From the NCBI GenBank assembly GCA_023653785.1, contig JAMKCH010041237.1, positions 17,639-81,638 on the forward strand: a stretch of 64,000 nucleotides of DNA, read 5' to 3'. The notes under the pieces were generated by a model. The model made no database searches and had not been told where the DNA came from. It was given only the letters and a program-made list of their open reading frames with translations. Both the position numbers and the translations under genes were made by a program. Below, in pieces: positions 34,170 through 46,497 of the stretch (position 1 is its first letter; every line of letters begins with the position of its first letter). Source of the DNA: Ophioderma brevispina (Eukaryota > Echinodermata > Ophiuroidea > Amphilepidida > Ophiodermatidae).

Positions 34170-34948
34170 CTTGTATGTGACCAACTTTTTTGCCTTATCA
34201 AGCAAAATGAAGTATTGTACTTAACTCCCCATTTATCGAATGGAACATTCCAAAACATTCCAACTTCCGACCAATTAGTTTTATAAGGTGTTAAACAAAC
34301 GAATATAGGAACGGAGTACACGAAATATTACACAGCTTGGAATCTCAGCACAAGATAGAGATGTAATGTCTTGTAGAGTTTACTAAGGCAGTTTTAAAAT
34401 TATTTATTATTTATGGTATTGTTGAGGCTACTAAACAAGTATCACCTGAGCAAGACTAGCTTTTTGACCCGACAGAGCCATGCAAGTTACAAAAATATAA
34501 TTAAGCTCTGCCAACTGGATCTTTTGTCCTTGTGTCCGACAACTCAGGAAACGCTATTTTCTTTTAAGATAATTAGTGGTATATTGTGTCTGTCTTTCTG
34601 TAATGACCTAAAGGGGGGGGGGCAAGTCTCTTGTTAAATATTGGGTTGAAAATAACGAACATTTGCATTTTCCTCCTGAGTTTTTTTTGAGGGATTCGCT
34701 ACCAACTTAGGCCTAAATTTTGGGTAATTTCTCCTTGTTTGCATGGCATTTGGTTCCTATTTTAGCACATGGGACTTCATAAATTGGATGTGCCTACTTT
34801 TGCTAAATTGTCCGATATGCCACTGGGATGCCACTGATGATAATTGGTCTAACATTAACACGCCCATAGATTAAAATATACCACGCCATGGCTAGAAAAC
34901 GCACTAAGTCCCAAATCATGCAATGACGTCATAAGAACACCTATGAGC
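34170..34948. other. Unassigned stretch
   Basis: Includes a short G run (34613-34622). No feature recognised. Confidence 0.45.
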
Positions 34949-35130
34949 ATGAAATCGCTGGCCGAGTCCCCTTGTGGATTGCCCTCGACACCCTCGTTGG
35001 TCATGGAACTGGGCCCTGGGGGCCCCTAGTTCGATTCCCACCCACGATGTGAAATCTTCTTTAGCTTCTATCCCTTTACCCCTTCCTTTCCTCCTGGGAG
35101 ATGGGCCTAACAAGGCTCTTGTCACTAGCC
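34949..35130 (+). mobile_element. SINE-like repeat with class II tRNA-like head
   Basis: The A box TGGCCGAGTCC (34959-34969) resembles the start of Leu/Ser tRNAs, and the B box GTTCGATTCC (35039-35048) is a consensus match. The 69 base gap is longer than in ordinary tRNAs but close to tRNAs with a long variable arm. No cloverleaf with matching acceptor stem is evident, so it is not called as a tRNA gene. Confidence 0.5.
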
Positions 35131-36497
35131 TAAGAAAACTTGCAAAATCATGAAATAGATTGAATTATGAAAATTATAAAAAATACTGAAGGGCGATCCC
35201 AAATAGCTTCTTTAACAAACGTCACAGCCAATTGTGAATTTGTGTTGTATGGTGGGACGAGGCTGAGAATCGGGTTTATCTAGCGGCCGCAGCTGAGATA
35301 CTGTTCACCATGTAGCACCAAATTTTCCTGTCTATAAATTATCCCGTCATTAAGTTTACAAATGTCAGATGGCTCCTGCTGGATGAGGATCGGGTAGTGC
35401 CCCTTTAAAAGAAAAAATTCCACTCTAAGTAACTTGTGCAATAAATTGTTTTCCCTAAATATAGCACATTTTAAGTTTTATTTGATAAACATCAACGTGT
35501 GTGCCTTTAATCTCTGAATTCTCTCCTATCACTGATTTCAAAATAAATGTCAACCTTGAACTGGCAGTGGCAATAATCTGCAGACAAATGTTTGATCAAT
35601 CGCAATTTATTTCTTATTATCTTGATGTATCTCCGTAACAAGTGCTTTCCGACTGGGCTAATATCCACAAAGTAGTCCTAGTAAATGTCTGATTCATCAC
35701 TGGAAAGATGAAGACAAGGGAAATTGATGATTTGCTTTCACAATTTTTTAAGAGACAGAATATTTACTTTTTTTGATGACCTTTATTGAGTTTATACTGT
35801 TGATGCCTCACTGTGCTCTAGAAAGTAGTCTGAAATTGTTGTATCCAAAGGAGTGAGTTAATATGGTTATGTGTAAGTGCGCATGTATTTGTGTGTTTGC
35901 ATTTGTTTGTGTGTCCGTCTGTGACCACAATGAACGTGGACATTGACCTGTGCTCACTGAAAGACAACTGGAGACAACACAAACACTGTGAAAATCCTGG
36001 TTAAACAGAGCTGCTAAAACCGATTGTAAGGAGTGTAAAGAGCACATAAAATTATGACCATGTTGGGCAGTACAGAGTCGAAGGGGTCAATCACCCGAGT
36101 ATATTTATGATACAGGGTTTACTTTTACAAAACTCATTACAGCAGTTTATCCCTCAACACTCCACATACAGGGATGCAAATTCACTGCAGTTTGTGAGAA
36201 TCAAATTTACTTGAAATGACAATACATCACTGCAAGAATCAATTCTGGGATTCTGGTGGAATTGACATCCCTGCACATGAGCCACTTCAATGACTATTCC
36301 ATTTAACTTCAAGACAACTTTCAAGACAACTTTGGGGAAAGCAATGTTTTTCTACATACAAAGAAGCATTATTAGAATTTGTCAACAATTATCTCACTAG
36401 ATGACCTTTGACCTCGAGCAAGTTTAGTGAATAGCACTCATTCTACAAAGCATTTAAGCAATTTCAACAATGAAGTCAAATCACCACTAGGTGACCT
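35131..36497. other. Unassigned stretch with one DR1 motif
   Basis: One TGACCTTTGACCT at 36402-36414; otherwise nothing recognised. Confidence 0.5.
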
Positions 36498-36501
36498 TTA
36501 A

Positions 36502-37284
36502 CCCTAAAAGGCCCGGGGGGGGGGGAATCCGCCCCCTCGACATTTTTGTCGAATCTCACCTATTTGTTATTTTTCACGCCAAAACTGCATGACTTTTTCT
36601 TTGAAGCCTTGCGCTCAATTTAAGACCATTTTGATATAAAATTGGACCGATTAAGCCCAAATTAATTGGTCGAGCTATGAGTTGCAAAAATATTGGGCGA
36701 GACGCAGTCGAGCCCAATATTTTAAAACTCATAGTGAGACCAATTAATATTGGGCATAAATCATCCAATTTTATCATTATCATGTTTTGGATCCGATATT
36801 TTCACACACTTGGACTCCTCAAAACATGATAATGAACAAAATCGGACCTAGGGTTATGACGCGGCGTTGCGTAATCGCGCACTGCGTGCGAAGAAAAGCT
36901 ATTTCCCATTGAAATTACACAGGAACAGCAGAAATCCAGTTTTTTGTGCTAAGGATACAGTTACACTATGTTTTATCTTATTTATTTGATTTATTTGTAG
37001 TAAGAGCATGTGTGCGCATACTTTGACACACATCATGGCCAAAAAATCCAACTTTTGCTTGAAAAAATGGTGAAAAACCATGAATTTGCGATTTTTTTAG
37101 ATTTTTCGCATTTTTGCATGACGTCATGTTTGACGTCATACAAGGTATGTTTGTACTTTTTTTGGTGTCAATGGACTCGGGAGGGTCATAGCTATCCATT
37201 GATACCACCCATATGATAATTCATCAATCCGTTTCTGAGATACCAGGGGGGTGAGATGGGTGTAAAAAGCCCGGCTCTTTTAGG
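36502..37284. mobile_element. 783 bp piggyBac-like non-autonomous element
   Basis: TTAA at 36498-36501 and 37285-37288. The ends are CCCTAAAAGGCCCGG and, on the minus strand, CCTAAAAGAGCCGGG. The CCC-type ends next to TTAA resemble the classic piggyBac terminus more closely than the AGG-type families elsewhere in this window. No transposase frame is present. A 141 bp palindrome is nested inside (36636-36776). Confidence 0.85.
36636..36776. mobile_element. 141 bp palindrome nested in the piggyBac-like element
   Basis: Arms of about 65 bp: 'ataaaattgga', 'attaattggtc', 'ctatgagtt' and 'aatattgggc' on the left are all mirrored on the right. The loop lies around 36700. No target duplication was confirmed. 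Confidence 0.75.
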
Positions 37285-37288
37285 TTAA

Positions 37289-38445
37289 CCCCCTTATTTA
37301 TTATTATTATTATTAATATTACTATCTGTCTTCTTTAACCTGGGTAAATCATTCAGTGTTCAGACACTGCTTTCCAATAATGCCCAGGGGTCCAGGATGG
37401 CTTAGGACAGTCAGGGGTTTACACAACCTATTGAAATTGGCTGTGATTAACATGTATAAGCATGATTCTGTATGTACATGGGATCAACAGCTTAACATCT
37501 CCTCCAAAGGATGGGATTTCTTATGGTTTGTTTGCCAAAGTCCAAATGAATCACAGGGAAAGTGGAATTCATATTTTAATCAATAAATTCTTATACAAAT
37601 CAAATCCTGAATTAGTACCCAATTCAATCCCTTCAAGTGGCCCTGCTAGGACTTAAACCGGGGGACCTAATGCACCATAGGCACTGAAAGGCATATATTA
37701 CTTGCATCCATCACTCCCCACATACCAAATTGCATCAAATTTGGACATTGGGATCTGGTAGAAGTTCACCTTTGTAGCAATGAGCCTGCCAATGAAAGCA
37801 AGTATGCAAATGAGCTCATTAATATGCACAAATAAGGATGACAGTGCACAGGTATTACTTGCATGGATAAGGGGTCTGACTGTTACAGGTGGAGACAGAC
37901 GGACAGACGACAATGATGCCAAGTCACAGACGATGCCAGATTTTGCTATGACAAAATATCCCTACTGCTAAAGCGCCATTGGGATTACTGGAGAAAATAT
38001 GTGAGAATGCCATACACATTGAGAGCCGAAGTAACCGCACAGCTGCTCCGCAATGGCACAGACAGCTGCTGGGCGTACATTATCCATCATGTGGCAAAAA
38101 ATACCCAATTCTAGGCCTGCAAATGTACCACTACATAGTCCGTCTCTACCCAAGAGTAGCCATGTAGCAAATTTCCATTTAAAAACTCTGTGTACTTGTA
38201 AAAGAGAGGGACAAAATCAGTCCCAATTTTGATTTCAAACACTACTTCCCATTTCCAACCCCACACAGGTCGTGAGCAGAATTGAAACGATCCATTTGGC
38301 ACTGCCACTGATTGGAAAGTTCCTTGTTTGAAGTTAACCCTTACGACCCAGGCAGATTTTGTACAGGTTATAACACCTAAGTCAGTGGCCTTTGAGATGG
38401 CTTCCCAATGGTCATTTTGGGCAGCCATCTCAACTTCCCATTTTG
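37289..38445. other. Unassigned stretch
   Basis: Starts with a TTATTATTAT triplet run (37293-37320). It includes 'gacagacggacagacga'-type sequence near 37895, common in dispersed invertebrate repeats. No gene recognised. Confidence 0.45.
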
Positions 38446-39034
38446 GGAAGCCATCTTAAAAACCACTGACCCTATGACTAGGCTTGTTGGATCATTTGAA
38501 TTGCATTTCATGGGTTCCAAATATGCTCAGGAAAATTGATTTAATTTGAATTTTTGAAACATTGAACAAAACGACTCTAATCCCTGCCGGGGCCCGATGG
38601 GCTTAACTCCTCAGCGCGCTTCATCCGCATGCGACGACTCTTGAATAGATCGGGCAACCGTGCATTCTGGTATTATTTACTCAAAAATGGCAAATCGGAC
38701 TCCAAAGCAATTTATTTGTCTCATTCAGCCACATAGAAATGTGTGCAGTCAACAACCCAGACTGGGGAAATCGATGACCTCCCCAAATGCATTCAAGTCT
38801 ACACCTCCGTATTCTAATACGTCGAGATGGCAGAACCAGAACGTTCAAGAAATTGGGGCTAACTTTTGGAGGCTGGTGATCAACACCAGCAAAGACGAAA
38901 GAGAAGAAGTGAGAAAGGATACGACAATCTTGCACCAGAACTCTATCATCCGGGTCTGTCGTATGTCGTGCGTGATGTGAAGCACGGATAGTTCAAGTCA
39001 TAGATGTCTGAGTTATGGAGAGGAAAAAACATTT

Positions 39035-39743
39035 CAAGGTGGGTTCCCATAGCTGGCTCACGCGTGATTAAATAATAGAATGAAAATAATTTTTGTCAAG
39101 AGAATAGCGGTTATAATAGAACAAATGAAAAACCAATGATATGGGCACATGTTGAACAAGGGCATGATTCATGATATAGTTTAGCTGCAGATATGTAAAA
39201 AAAAATCACAAAATGTACAGCGTTTTTTCCTATTTTTACATTTGAATGTTCATTTGCAAACCCTACATCCTAGTTTTCTAGTTCTTTGCAGATATGAAAG
39301 CTGATGTACTGTATCCCCTGCTGCAAGTTATCATAGGAAATTTCATAATTTAAGATATGAGCATTTCCCCAAACCATGATTTTAAACAGAAATTTTGGGG
39401 AGGAGGAAAAACAATCATATCTTGAGTTATGAAACATTTCACAATCCCCGCAGCAGGGAAATATGTGTAAAGTACACCAGCTTTTACAATCTGCAAAGGA
39501 AAATGACTAGAGATGTATGGTTTGTTGGAAATGAAAATTCAGAATGTAAAATATGAAAAAAATGCTGTATTTGTGATTTTTACATATCAGACAGCTTACT
39601 ACTAAAACCTCACAACTCATGCAATTGATAGCAAAAAAACAGAACATCATGGGGTTTTCATTTTTTATTATAAACAACTATTGACAAAAATGATTTTCAT
39701 TCCTATATAATCACTCTTGAGCCATTCTGGGAACCCACCTCAA
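39035..39743. mobile_element. ~710 bp foldback element in unit 1
   Basis: Arms of about 340 bp start 'caaggtgggttcccatagc' on the left. On the minus strand the right arm starts 'tgaggtgggttcccagaa'. They pair through 'gaatgttcatttgcaaacc', 'gctgatgtactgta' and 'ccctgctgc', with the centre near 39390. Its copy in unit 2 is 41949-43220, lengthened by a nested insertion. Confidence 0.85.
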
Positions 39744-40469
39744 ATTGAGGATTTAGGCATCTTTGTTATCATTTTCTTTGTAAAAATTGCCCACTGGATA
39801 ATACAAGCTAGGGCAAAATTATTCACTTATGTCACAATCGGACGACGATCCCTTCACGCAGATGATCCCTCATGTCTCCGACTATCGGCAGGTGACGGAG
39901 AGACTTAATGCCGTCCCTGTAAAAACATTATGAATTGTGCATCGAATGTCAGTAGAAAGGCAATGACATCCGAACCGGGAATTATGGAAAATGCAGTTAA
40001 AGCTGTACTTTAGGTCATTGATTTTTTTATGTGATCACTTGAAATACAAATCAAATTTTGCCCCGTGACTGCAATTTGTATTATGTTTGCAATGCAGTCA
40101 GTGTTGTTTGTTGGCATCCCTAGGTGATGAAGATGATAATGATGAATCACATTCTTCAACTCCAGACTGACATCGGGATGGATTCAGTTTTCTGCCACAA
40201 CATCCTTCAAATTGCAGTTTATTCTGTTACGGCTATGCCAAAATTACTAGGGTGTGGCAACCAAAATACAAATTTCTTTCCCTGAATTTTGCAATTCAAG
40301 TCTACTGCATCAGTTTTCTAAGTTTTCAAAACTTCTTCCTGATCATTTTACACAGAGTTTTTAATTAAAGGGATTAACAGTGATAATGCGTGAGAATCAA
40401 AAATGTGGAATGAATTTTTTACTTATAAAAATCGGGAGAAGTGTGTACAATTCCACCTAACTACTTTAA

Positions 40470-40795
40470 AGGGGCGTGTTCCGATCGTCTTTGGACCACC
40501 CTGATTGACCCGAAGTATTATCGATTTTGATATCATCATTGCAAGGCCGTATTTTTATCATTGTGTCTGAATTTGAGCCCTCGAATCCCATTTCATTCCA
40601 AGATATTAACAAAAAACCGCCGTGTTAGTGGTTAACCACTTTTATTAGCACAGATTGAATAGGCTTTGCAACAGGCATTATTGCGTATACAGCAAAACGC
40701 AAGTTGTTTCCCACGGTTACTTGATGGGGCGTACGTGTGAGTGCCAGGAGGCTCCAATAATAGAGAACACAATACACATAAATCGAAAAAACCCT
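40470..40795. mobile_element. TTAA MITE, family A copy 2, with verified empty site
   Basis: TTAA at 40466-40469 and 40796-40799. The ends are AGGGGCG and, on the minus strand, AGGGTT. The homologous position of unit 2 (43935-43948) reads CTACTTTAATGTAG without the element, so excision of element plus one TTAA restores the empty site exactly. Interior matches 9860-10144. It inserted into unit 1 after the duplication. Confidence 0.95.
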
Positions 40796-41948
40796 TTAAT
40801 GTAGAAACATCAACCAAATAGTGAAAAAAATGAGGTATTTGAGGAAATTTTCTAGCATAACTATGGCCATCACCAAATCTACACTAATAGCCGATTGTGG
40901 TTTAACCAGACAGAAAAAACAAAGATCATAATGTTTTGTTTGAGGTCAAAGTGTATAGATTAGGGTCGGACCAATATCACGCAAAATCTGGGATATCACA
41001 GGGAAAGGCTTTTTTTATATCATGTGGGTAATGTGATATGCACGTATGAAAATTACAGACTCAGATTTAAAAAGTACTGCCTTTGTCTTCATACACATAT
41101 TAAGCCAAACCATGCCAGTAACAAAAATACAAAAATATGAATTTTATGAGTTGGTTCGACGTTTCGATAAGCAATCACGGATTATCCCTTTAAACTTGTT
41201 AGCATGTTAATTACTACAACTCTTTCAGAATTAGATTCATTAAAAAAAAAAACATCACAGCGCATGTTTTCAATTTGCAAATCTGTCAAAATTTTCACAC
41301 ACTCCATGACAGGCAATAAAGAACAAACTATAAAATTAGCCAGGAAAGGTGTACAGAAGTTGCATTTTATCTCTTTGCGCTCTCCGAGTCGGTTTTTGGG
41401 AAGCCATTCTCAAAAAAACACGACCCTATGACTAGGCTTGTTAGGACTCATTTGAATGCATTTTTTTTTTTTTTTAATGTTTAACTTATAATTGAAATTT
41501 TGAAAACATTTGAACAAAACGACTCTAGTCCCTGCAGGGCCCGATGGGTTAACTCCTCATCGCTTCATCCGCATGCGACGACTCTTGAATAGATCGGGCA
41601 AATCGCTGCATCTGGTATTATTTACTCAAAATGGCACTCAGGACTCAAAAGCAAATTATTTGTCTCATTCAGCACATAGAAATGTGTGCACGTAAACCAG
41701 ACTGGAATATCGATGAACTCCCCAAATGCCATTCAAGTATACACCTCCGTATTCTAATACGTCGAGATGGCAGAACGGTTCAAGACATTTGGGATCCCTT
41801 TGGAGGCTGGTGATCAACACCAGCAAGACGAAAGAGAGTGAGAAAGGATACGACAATCTTGCACCAGAACTCTATCATCCGGGTCTGTCGTATGTCGTGC
41901 ATGTGATGTGAAGCATGGATAGTATGAGTTATGGAGGAAAAAACATTT

Positions 41949-43220
41949 CAAGGTGGGTTCCCATAGCTGGCTCAAGGTGATTAAATAGAAATGAAAATAT
42001 AATTTTGTCAATAGATGGTTATAATAGAACAAATGAAACCAATGATATGGGCATTTGTTGAACAATCGCATGATTCATGATATAGTTTAGCTGTCAGATA
42101 TGTAAAAAAAATACATCGGTCCTCGGACCGCATGTGACGCCTGCCGGTCGCGGTTTTTAATGATAGGTCTCATTTGACCTTTGACCTTGGCATGTGACCT
42201 TTGACCTCATTAACAATGAGGGACCCAATGGTGCACCTATGATCCAAGTTTGGTTCCAATTGAACTTCAACTTTTCAATTTAGGTCAATTTTACATTTTC
42301 AGCCTATCTTACAACTTGACCTCACATGACCTTTGACCTTGGCATGTGACCTTTGACCTCATTACATATGAGGGACCATATGTTGACACTATGGTTCAAG
42401 TTTGGTTCCAATTGAACTTCAACTTTTCAATTTAGGTCAATTTTACATTTTCAGCCTATCTTACAACTTGACCTCACATGACCTTTGACCTTGGCATGTG
42501 ACCTTTGACCTCATCAGCAAATGAGGGATCCCAGTTGACATTACGATGACGTTTGGTTTAAATCCATCAAAGTATGCGGATATTACAAGCAAATGTTAAC
42601 CCTTTTTCACACACAACAACAGACATCAACAACAGACTACAGGGGGAACAAAGTGGATCCTATGTGTCTTCTGCATTAAGAGGCGACACAAATCACAAAA
42701 ATAGAGCGTTTTCATATTTTTACATTCTGCATTCATTTGCAAAAACCCTAAATCTATTTCTATTTTCTTTGCAGATTATGAAAGCTGATGTACTTTTACT
42801 CCCTGCTGCAAGTATCATAGAATATTCATAATTTAAGATATGGGCATTTTTTCCAAAACCATATTTTTTAAACAGATTTGTGGGGAAAAACAACCATATT
42901 TGGTTATGCACCTTTTCACCATACCCGCAGCAGGGAAATCATGTGTAAGTACACCAGCTTTTACAATCTGCAAAGAAAATGGAAATAGGATGTATGGTTT
43001 GGGAAATGAAAATTCAGAATGTAAAAATTTTGTGAAAAAAAAAGCTGGTTTATTTTGTGATTTTTACAATCAGACAGCTAAAACCATCACAAATCATGCA
43101 ATTGATAGACAAAAACATACATCATTGGTTTTCATTTGTTTTATTATAAACAACTATTGACAAAAATGATTTTTCATTCCTATATAATCACTCTTGAGCC
43201 ATTCATGGGACCCACCTCAA
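41949..43220. mobile_element. Foldback element in unit 2, interrupted by DR1 repeat
   Basis: Same foldback as 39035-39743. The left arm is split at about 42111 by a ~570 bp DR1-motif element and resumes near 42690 with 'atcacaaaaatagagcg'. Confidence 0.8.
42112..42690 (+). mobile_element. DR1-motif element, copy 3, with 152 bp tandem units
   Basis: It is absent from the same place in unit 1 (39198), so it is an insertion. It starts with the small hairpin CGGTCC..GGACCG. Near the ends, ATGTGACGCCTG and, on the minus strand, TTGTGTCGCCTC form weak inverted termini. Inside are three units with an exact 152 bp period, each starting with two DR1 motifs 20 bp apart (42175/42195, 42327/42347, 42479/42499). 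It ends with a CA/CAA-rich stretch. TGACCTTTGACCT is the complement of AGGTCAAAGGTCA, the DR1 site bound by HNF4, RXR and COUP-TF class receptors. Function here is not shown. Confidence 0.85.
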
Positions 43221-44550
43221 TTGAGTATTTTAGTCCTTCCTTGTTATCATTTTAATCTTTTGATAAAAAATTGCCCACTGGATAATACCAGCTGGGCAAA
43301 ATTATTCACTTTATGTCACAATCGGACGACGATCCCTTCACGCAAGATGATCCCTACATTCGCCCGAGCTTATACGGCGGTGACGGAGAGACTTAATGCC
43401 GTCCCTTTAAAAACAGTATGACTGCGCATCTAACTGTATTAGACATGCAATGACATCCGAACCGGGAATTATGGAAAATGCAGTTAAAGCTGTACGTTAG
43501 GGTCATTGCTTTTTTTTATTGTGTATCACTTGAATCTACAAATCAAATTTTGCCCGTACTGCAATTTGTATATTTTTTGGCAATGCAGTCAGTGTTTGTA
43601 TTGTTTGGAATCCTAGTGATGAAGATGATAATGATGAATCACTTCTTCAACTCCAGACTGACATGGATGGATTCGTTATCCTGCCACCACATCCTTTACT
43701 AGCCAGGTTATTTCTGTTTAGGCTGCCAAATCTATGTTGGTGGCACAATACATTTTCTTTCCCTGAATTTTGCAATTCAGTCTAGCTGATCAGTTTTCTA
43801 AGTTGTCAACTTTCTTCCTGATCATTTTACATCAGAGTTAAAGGGGTTAGCAGCGATAATGCGAGAGAATCAAAATGTGGAAATGAATTTTTTAACTTAT
43901 AAAATCTGGGATAAGTGTGTACAATTCCACATAACTACTTTAATGTAGAAACATCACACCAAATAGTGAAAAAATGAGGTATTTGAGGAAATTTGTCATA
44001 GACATAACTATGGCATCACAAAATCTACACTAAATAGCCGATTGGGGTTTACACCAGTACAGAAAAAAACAAAGATCAATAATGTTTGTGTTTGAGGTCA
44101 AAGTGTATAGATTATGGTGTACAATATCACGCATAAAATCTGGGATATTCACAGGGAAAGGCTTTTTTATCTCATGTGGGAATTTTGATATGCACGTATT
44201 GAAATTACAGAATCAGATTAAAAGTACTGCCTTGTCTTTAATACACATATTTCAAGCCAACCAATGCCAGTAACAAAAATACAAAAATATGAATTTTTAT
44301 GATTTTGTTCGATGTTTCGGATAAGCAAATCACTGCTTATCCCTTTAAACTTGTTAGCATGTTAATTACTACAACTCTTTCAGGATTAGATTCATTTAAA
44401 AAAAAACATCACAGCGCATGTTTTCAATTTGCAAATCTGTCAAAACTTTTCACACCCTCCATGACAAGGCATAAAGAACAACTATAAACATTAGCCAGGA
44501 AAGGTGTACAGAAGTTGCATTTTATCTCTTTGCGCTCTCCGAGTCCGGTT

Positions 44551-45490
44551 TTTATCAAGGGCATGCTTCATGTAGAGAGGACTTCTAAAGGCTCCTTGTA
44601 TGAAACCAAGTGGTCCACAGAGAGCTCGAATGGACGCAATTTCATAGCGTCAAGAGGCTAAGGCTTAACCCATAATGGGCAGCAGATAATTGTTTTTTTA
44701 ATTCCGCATTACAAATCTGTCAGAAAAATCAATTCTAAAAGCCTCCTCCATATTTATGCTCAAAAGATGACGACAGATATATTTACATGTTTATCAGCAC
44801 AAACATGCCCAGTACAAGCAGTCAACTATGCATGCTTATTGCCAACAAAAGAGAAGCCAAGGGCCCTTCCAAGGTGCAGCACTTAATGCCGACAAAATGG
44901 TTGGCTAATGTAAACCCCTACTTGACGTTTTTCCTATACCATTCCCAGAAATCCATGAAGTTGCATATGACCTTTGCCCCTCATCTATGTGATGCACGAC
45001 AGAGCACACACACACAAACCATGCACACAAATCATTTCAATGACTGTTTTAACTCGGCATTATTTTGTCGCGTTTGGTACATTACATATGATTCACGGCA
45101 TGCGACAGGCTAACAGGAGTGTGCCGGTGAATCTAAAACACTTCGGCTGACGGGGCTCCTAAGACAGGCGGTGTGCTCATTAAGACCGGAGACCCGATCT
45201 GATTGGAGAAATTCCCATCCCCGACTTGGTGCCATCACTTAAAAAATTTAGAAGGAGAAATAATCAAGCCGGGGAAGCCTGAAAACTAGAGCTAAGAACT
45301 CTTTTACAAAAATGAGAGCATTTTTGATCTAGTTAGTTTAAAGGTGTAGTCAACTATTTCAGTTGGATAGTTCTGATATTGTTTCAACTTTCAACCAAGC
45401 AATATCAATAATTGTGTCTTATTTGACAAGCATTTTCTTTAAAAGAAAGAGTGCATCAATATTCAAACAAGCTGGAATGAACTCAAAGGT
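44551..45490. other. Unassigned stretch
   Basis: A 108-codon frame at 44787-45113 has no recognisable domain. TTAAAGGTG at 45340-45348 could be an end of a TTAA-type element but no partner end was found. Confidence 0.4.
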
Positions 45491-45763
45491 TGGTATTCTG
45501 AAAGGGAGTCTAATTTTAGACCTGGGTTTAAACCAGGGTTAGTCCTGCATGAGTGGACCTTTTTCCTTCCAAAATACTGTGAAAGTTAAATGTAATGGGT
45601 GAGAAAATTCCTTATGGATGGACTGCAATGGATCATCGAAAAGGAATTTTCTCACCCATTTCAGCACATTCTAGAGTATGCTGGAAGGAGAAATGGTCCA
45701 CTCAGGTAGGACTAACCCTGGTTTAAACCCGGGTCTAAAGTTAGACTCTCTTTTGGAATATCA
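45491..45763. mobile_element. 273 bp foldback element
   Basis: The left arm starts TGGTATTCTGAAAGGGAGTC. The minus-strand right arm starts TGATATTCCAAAAGAGAGTC. They continue pairing through 'ttagacc', 'gggtttaaaccagggttagtcct', 'tgagtggacc' and 'gggtgagaaaattcctt'. The centre is near 45627 and almost no loop remains. Each arm itself contains GGTTTAAACC, so several alternative folds exist. Confidence 0.9.
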
Positions 45764-46497
45764 GCCATAGTACATTCGCTTCCACTTATTTGAAAACAAG
45801 TTCAATGTTTAGCAAACAATTTCTGATTATGCTATAACTAAATGTTAATTATTAGATAATTCCACCATGACTGCTAAATGCAGATGAGGTATTAATTACT
45901 TTCAGTGTTTGATAAGTATCCTTTATTATTGATGAAAACAGAATAAAGTAAAAAATATCCAACAGTCACAGTTTTTGTTACAACTTTAATTTGGATTATT
46001 ATTCGATTACATCCTTTGTAAATTTATGAAATTTAATTATGGGCAACATGGGTTTTTCTTTAAATTAGTTTATGTCTTTCTACGAGAATGGGCAGATAGC
46101 GGACGATTTATAAAACATATAGATCAGATTATTTGAGTAGGCTATATGGCAGATCCCACAATGAATTTTCTTATTTTGCAGGGGGAGGTAATAGCTCTTG
46201 TAGTCCCTTCTTATATCACAGTTGTCAAAATTGTGTTGCCACTGCTTGAAATGGTGTTATAAAAATCACAAAGGAACTTGCATGGGGTCAAACAGCTGTT
46301 GTAATATAACATTGCACCTTCAAATCAATATCTAAAACACATCTAAAAAAAAAAACACAAGGGTGTGTGTACAAAGGGGGCCAATGATTATGCAAAGAGC
46401 TTTGTGAGCCATGTCAAATGAAAATGCCACACCCTATGTGCTGTTTGGGTTCTTCAAATTTAACACTTGCAGGCAGTTGCAGGTTATTCCACTCGCT
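45764..46497. other. Unassigned stretch
   Basis: No feature recognised. Confidence 0.45.

Larger units (their letters stand above)
38446..44550. repeat. Tandem segmental duplication, ~3 kb unit
   Basis: Unit 1 is about 38446-41392 and unit 2 about 41393-44550. They align throughout: 'ccctatgactaggcttgtt' (38470, 41424), 'catccgcatgcgacgactc' (38621, 41566), 'caaggtgggttcccatag' (39035, 41949), 'atgatccct' (39862, 43347), 'gatgaagatgataatgatga' (40127, 43617), 'ctccgagtc' (41380, 44537). Differences are many short indels, a 326 bp MITE only in unit 1 and a ~570 bp element only in unit 2. No open frame is conserved between the copies. Confidence 0.95.

Noticed and set aside
34959..35048. Functional Leu or Ser tRNA gene
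   Set aside because: Boxes are good but the acceptor stem does not pair and the anticodon arm is not clear.
35282..35289. GCGGCCGC (NotI site) as a vector junction
   Set aside because: Isolated 8-mer with no adjoining vector-like sequence.
45340..46320. TTAA element starting AGGTGTAGTC and ending GCACCTTCAA
   Set aside because: Ends match only weakly over about 6 bases and the right TTAA is absent.
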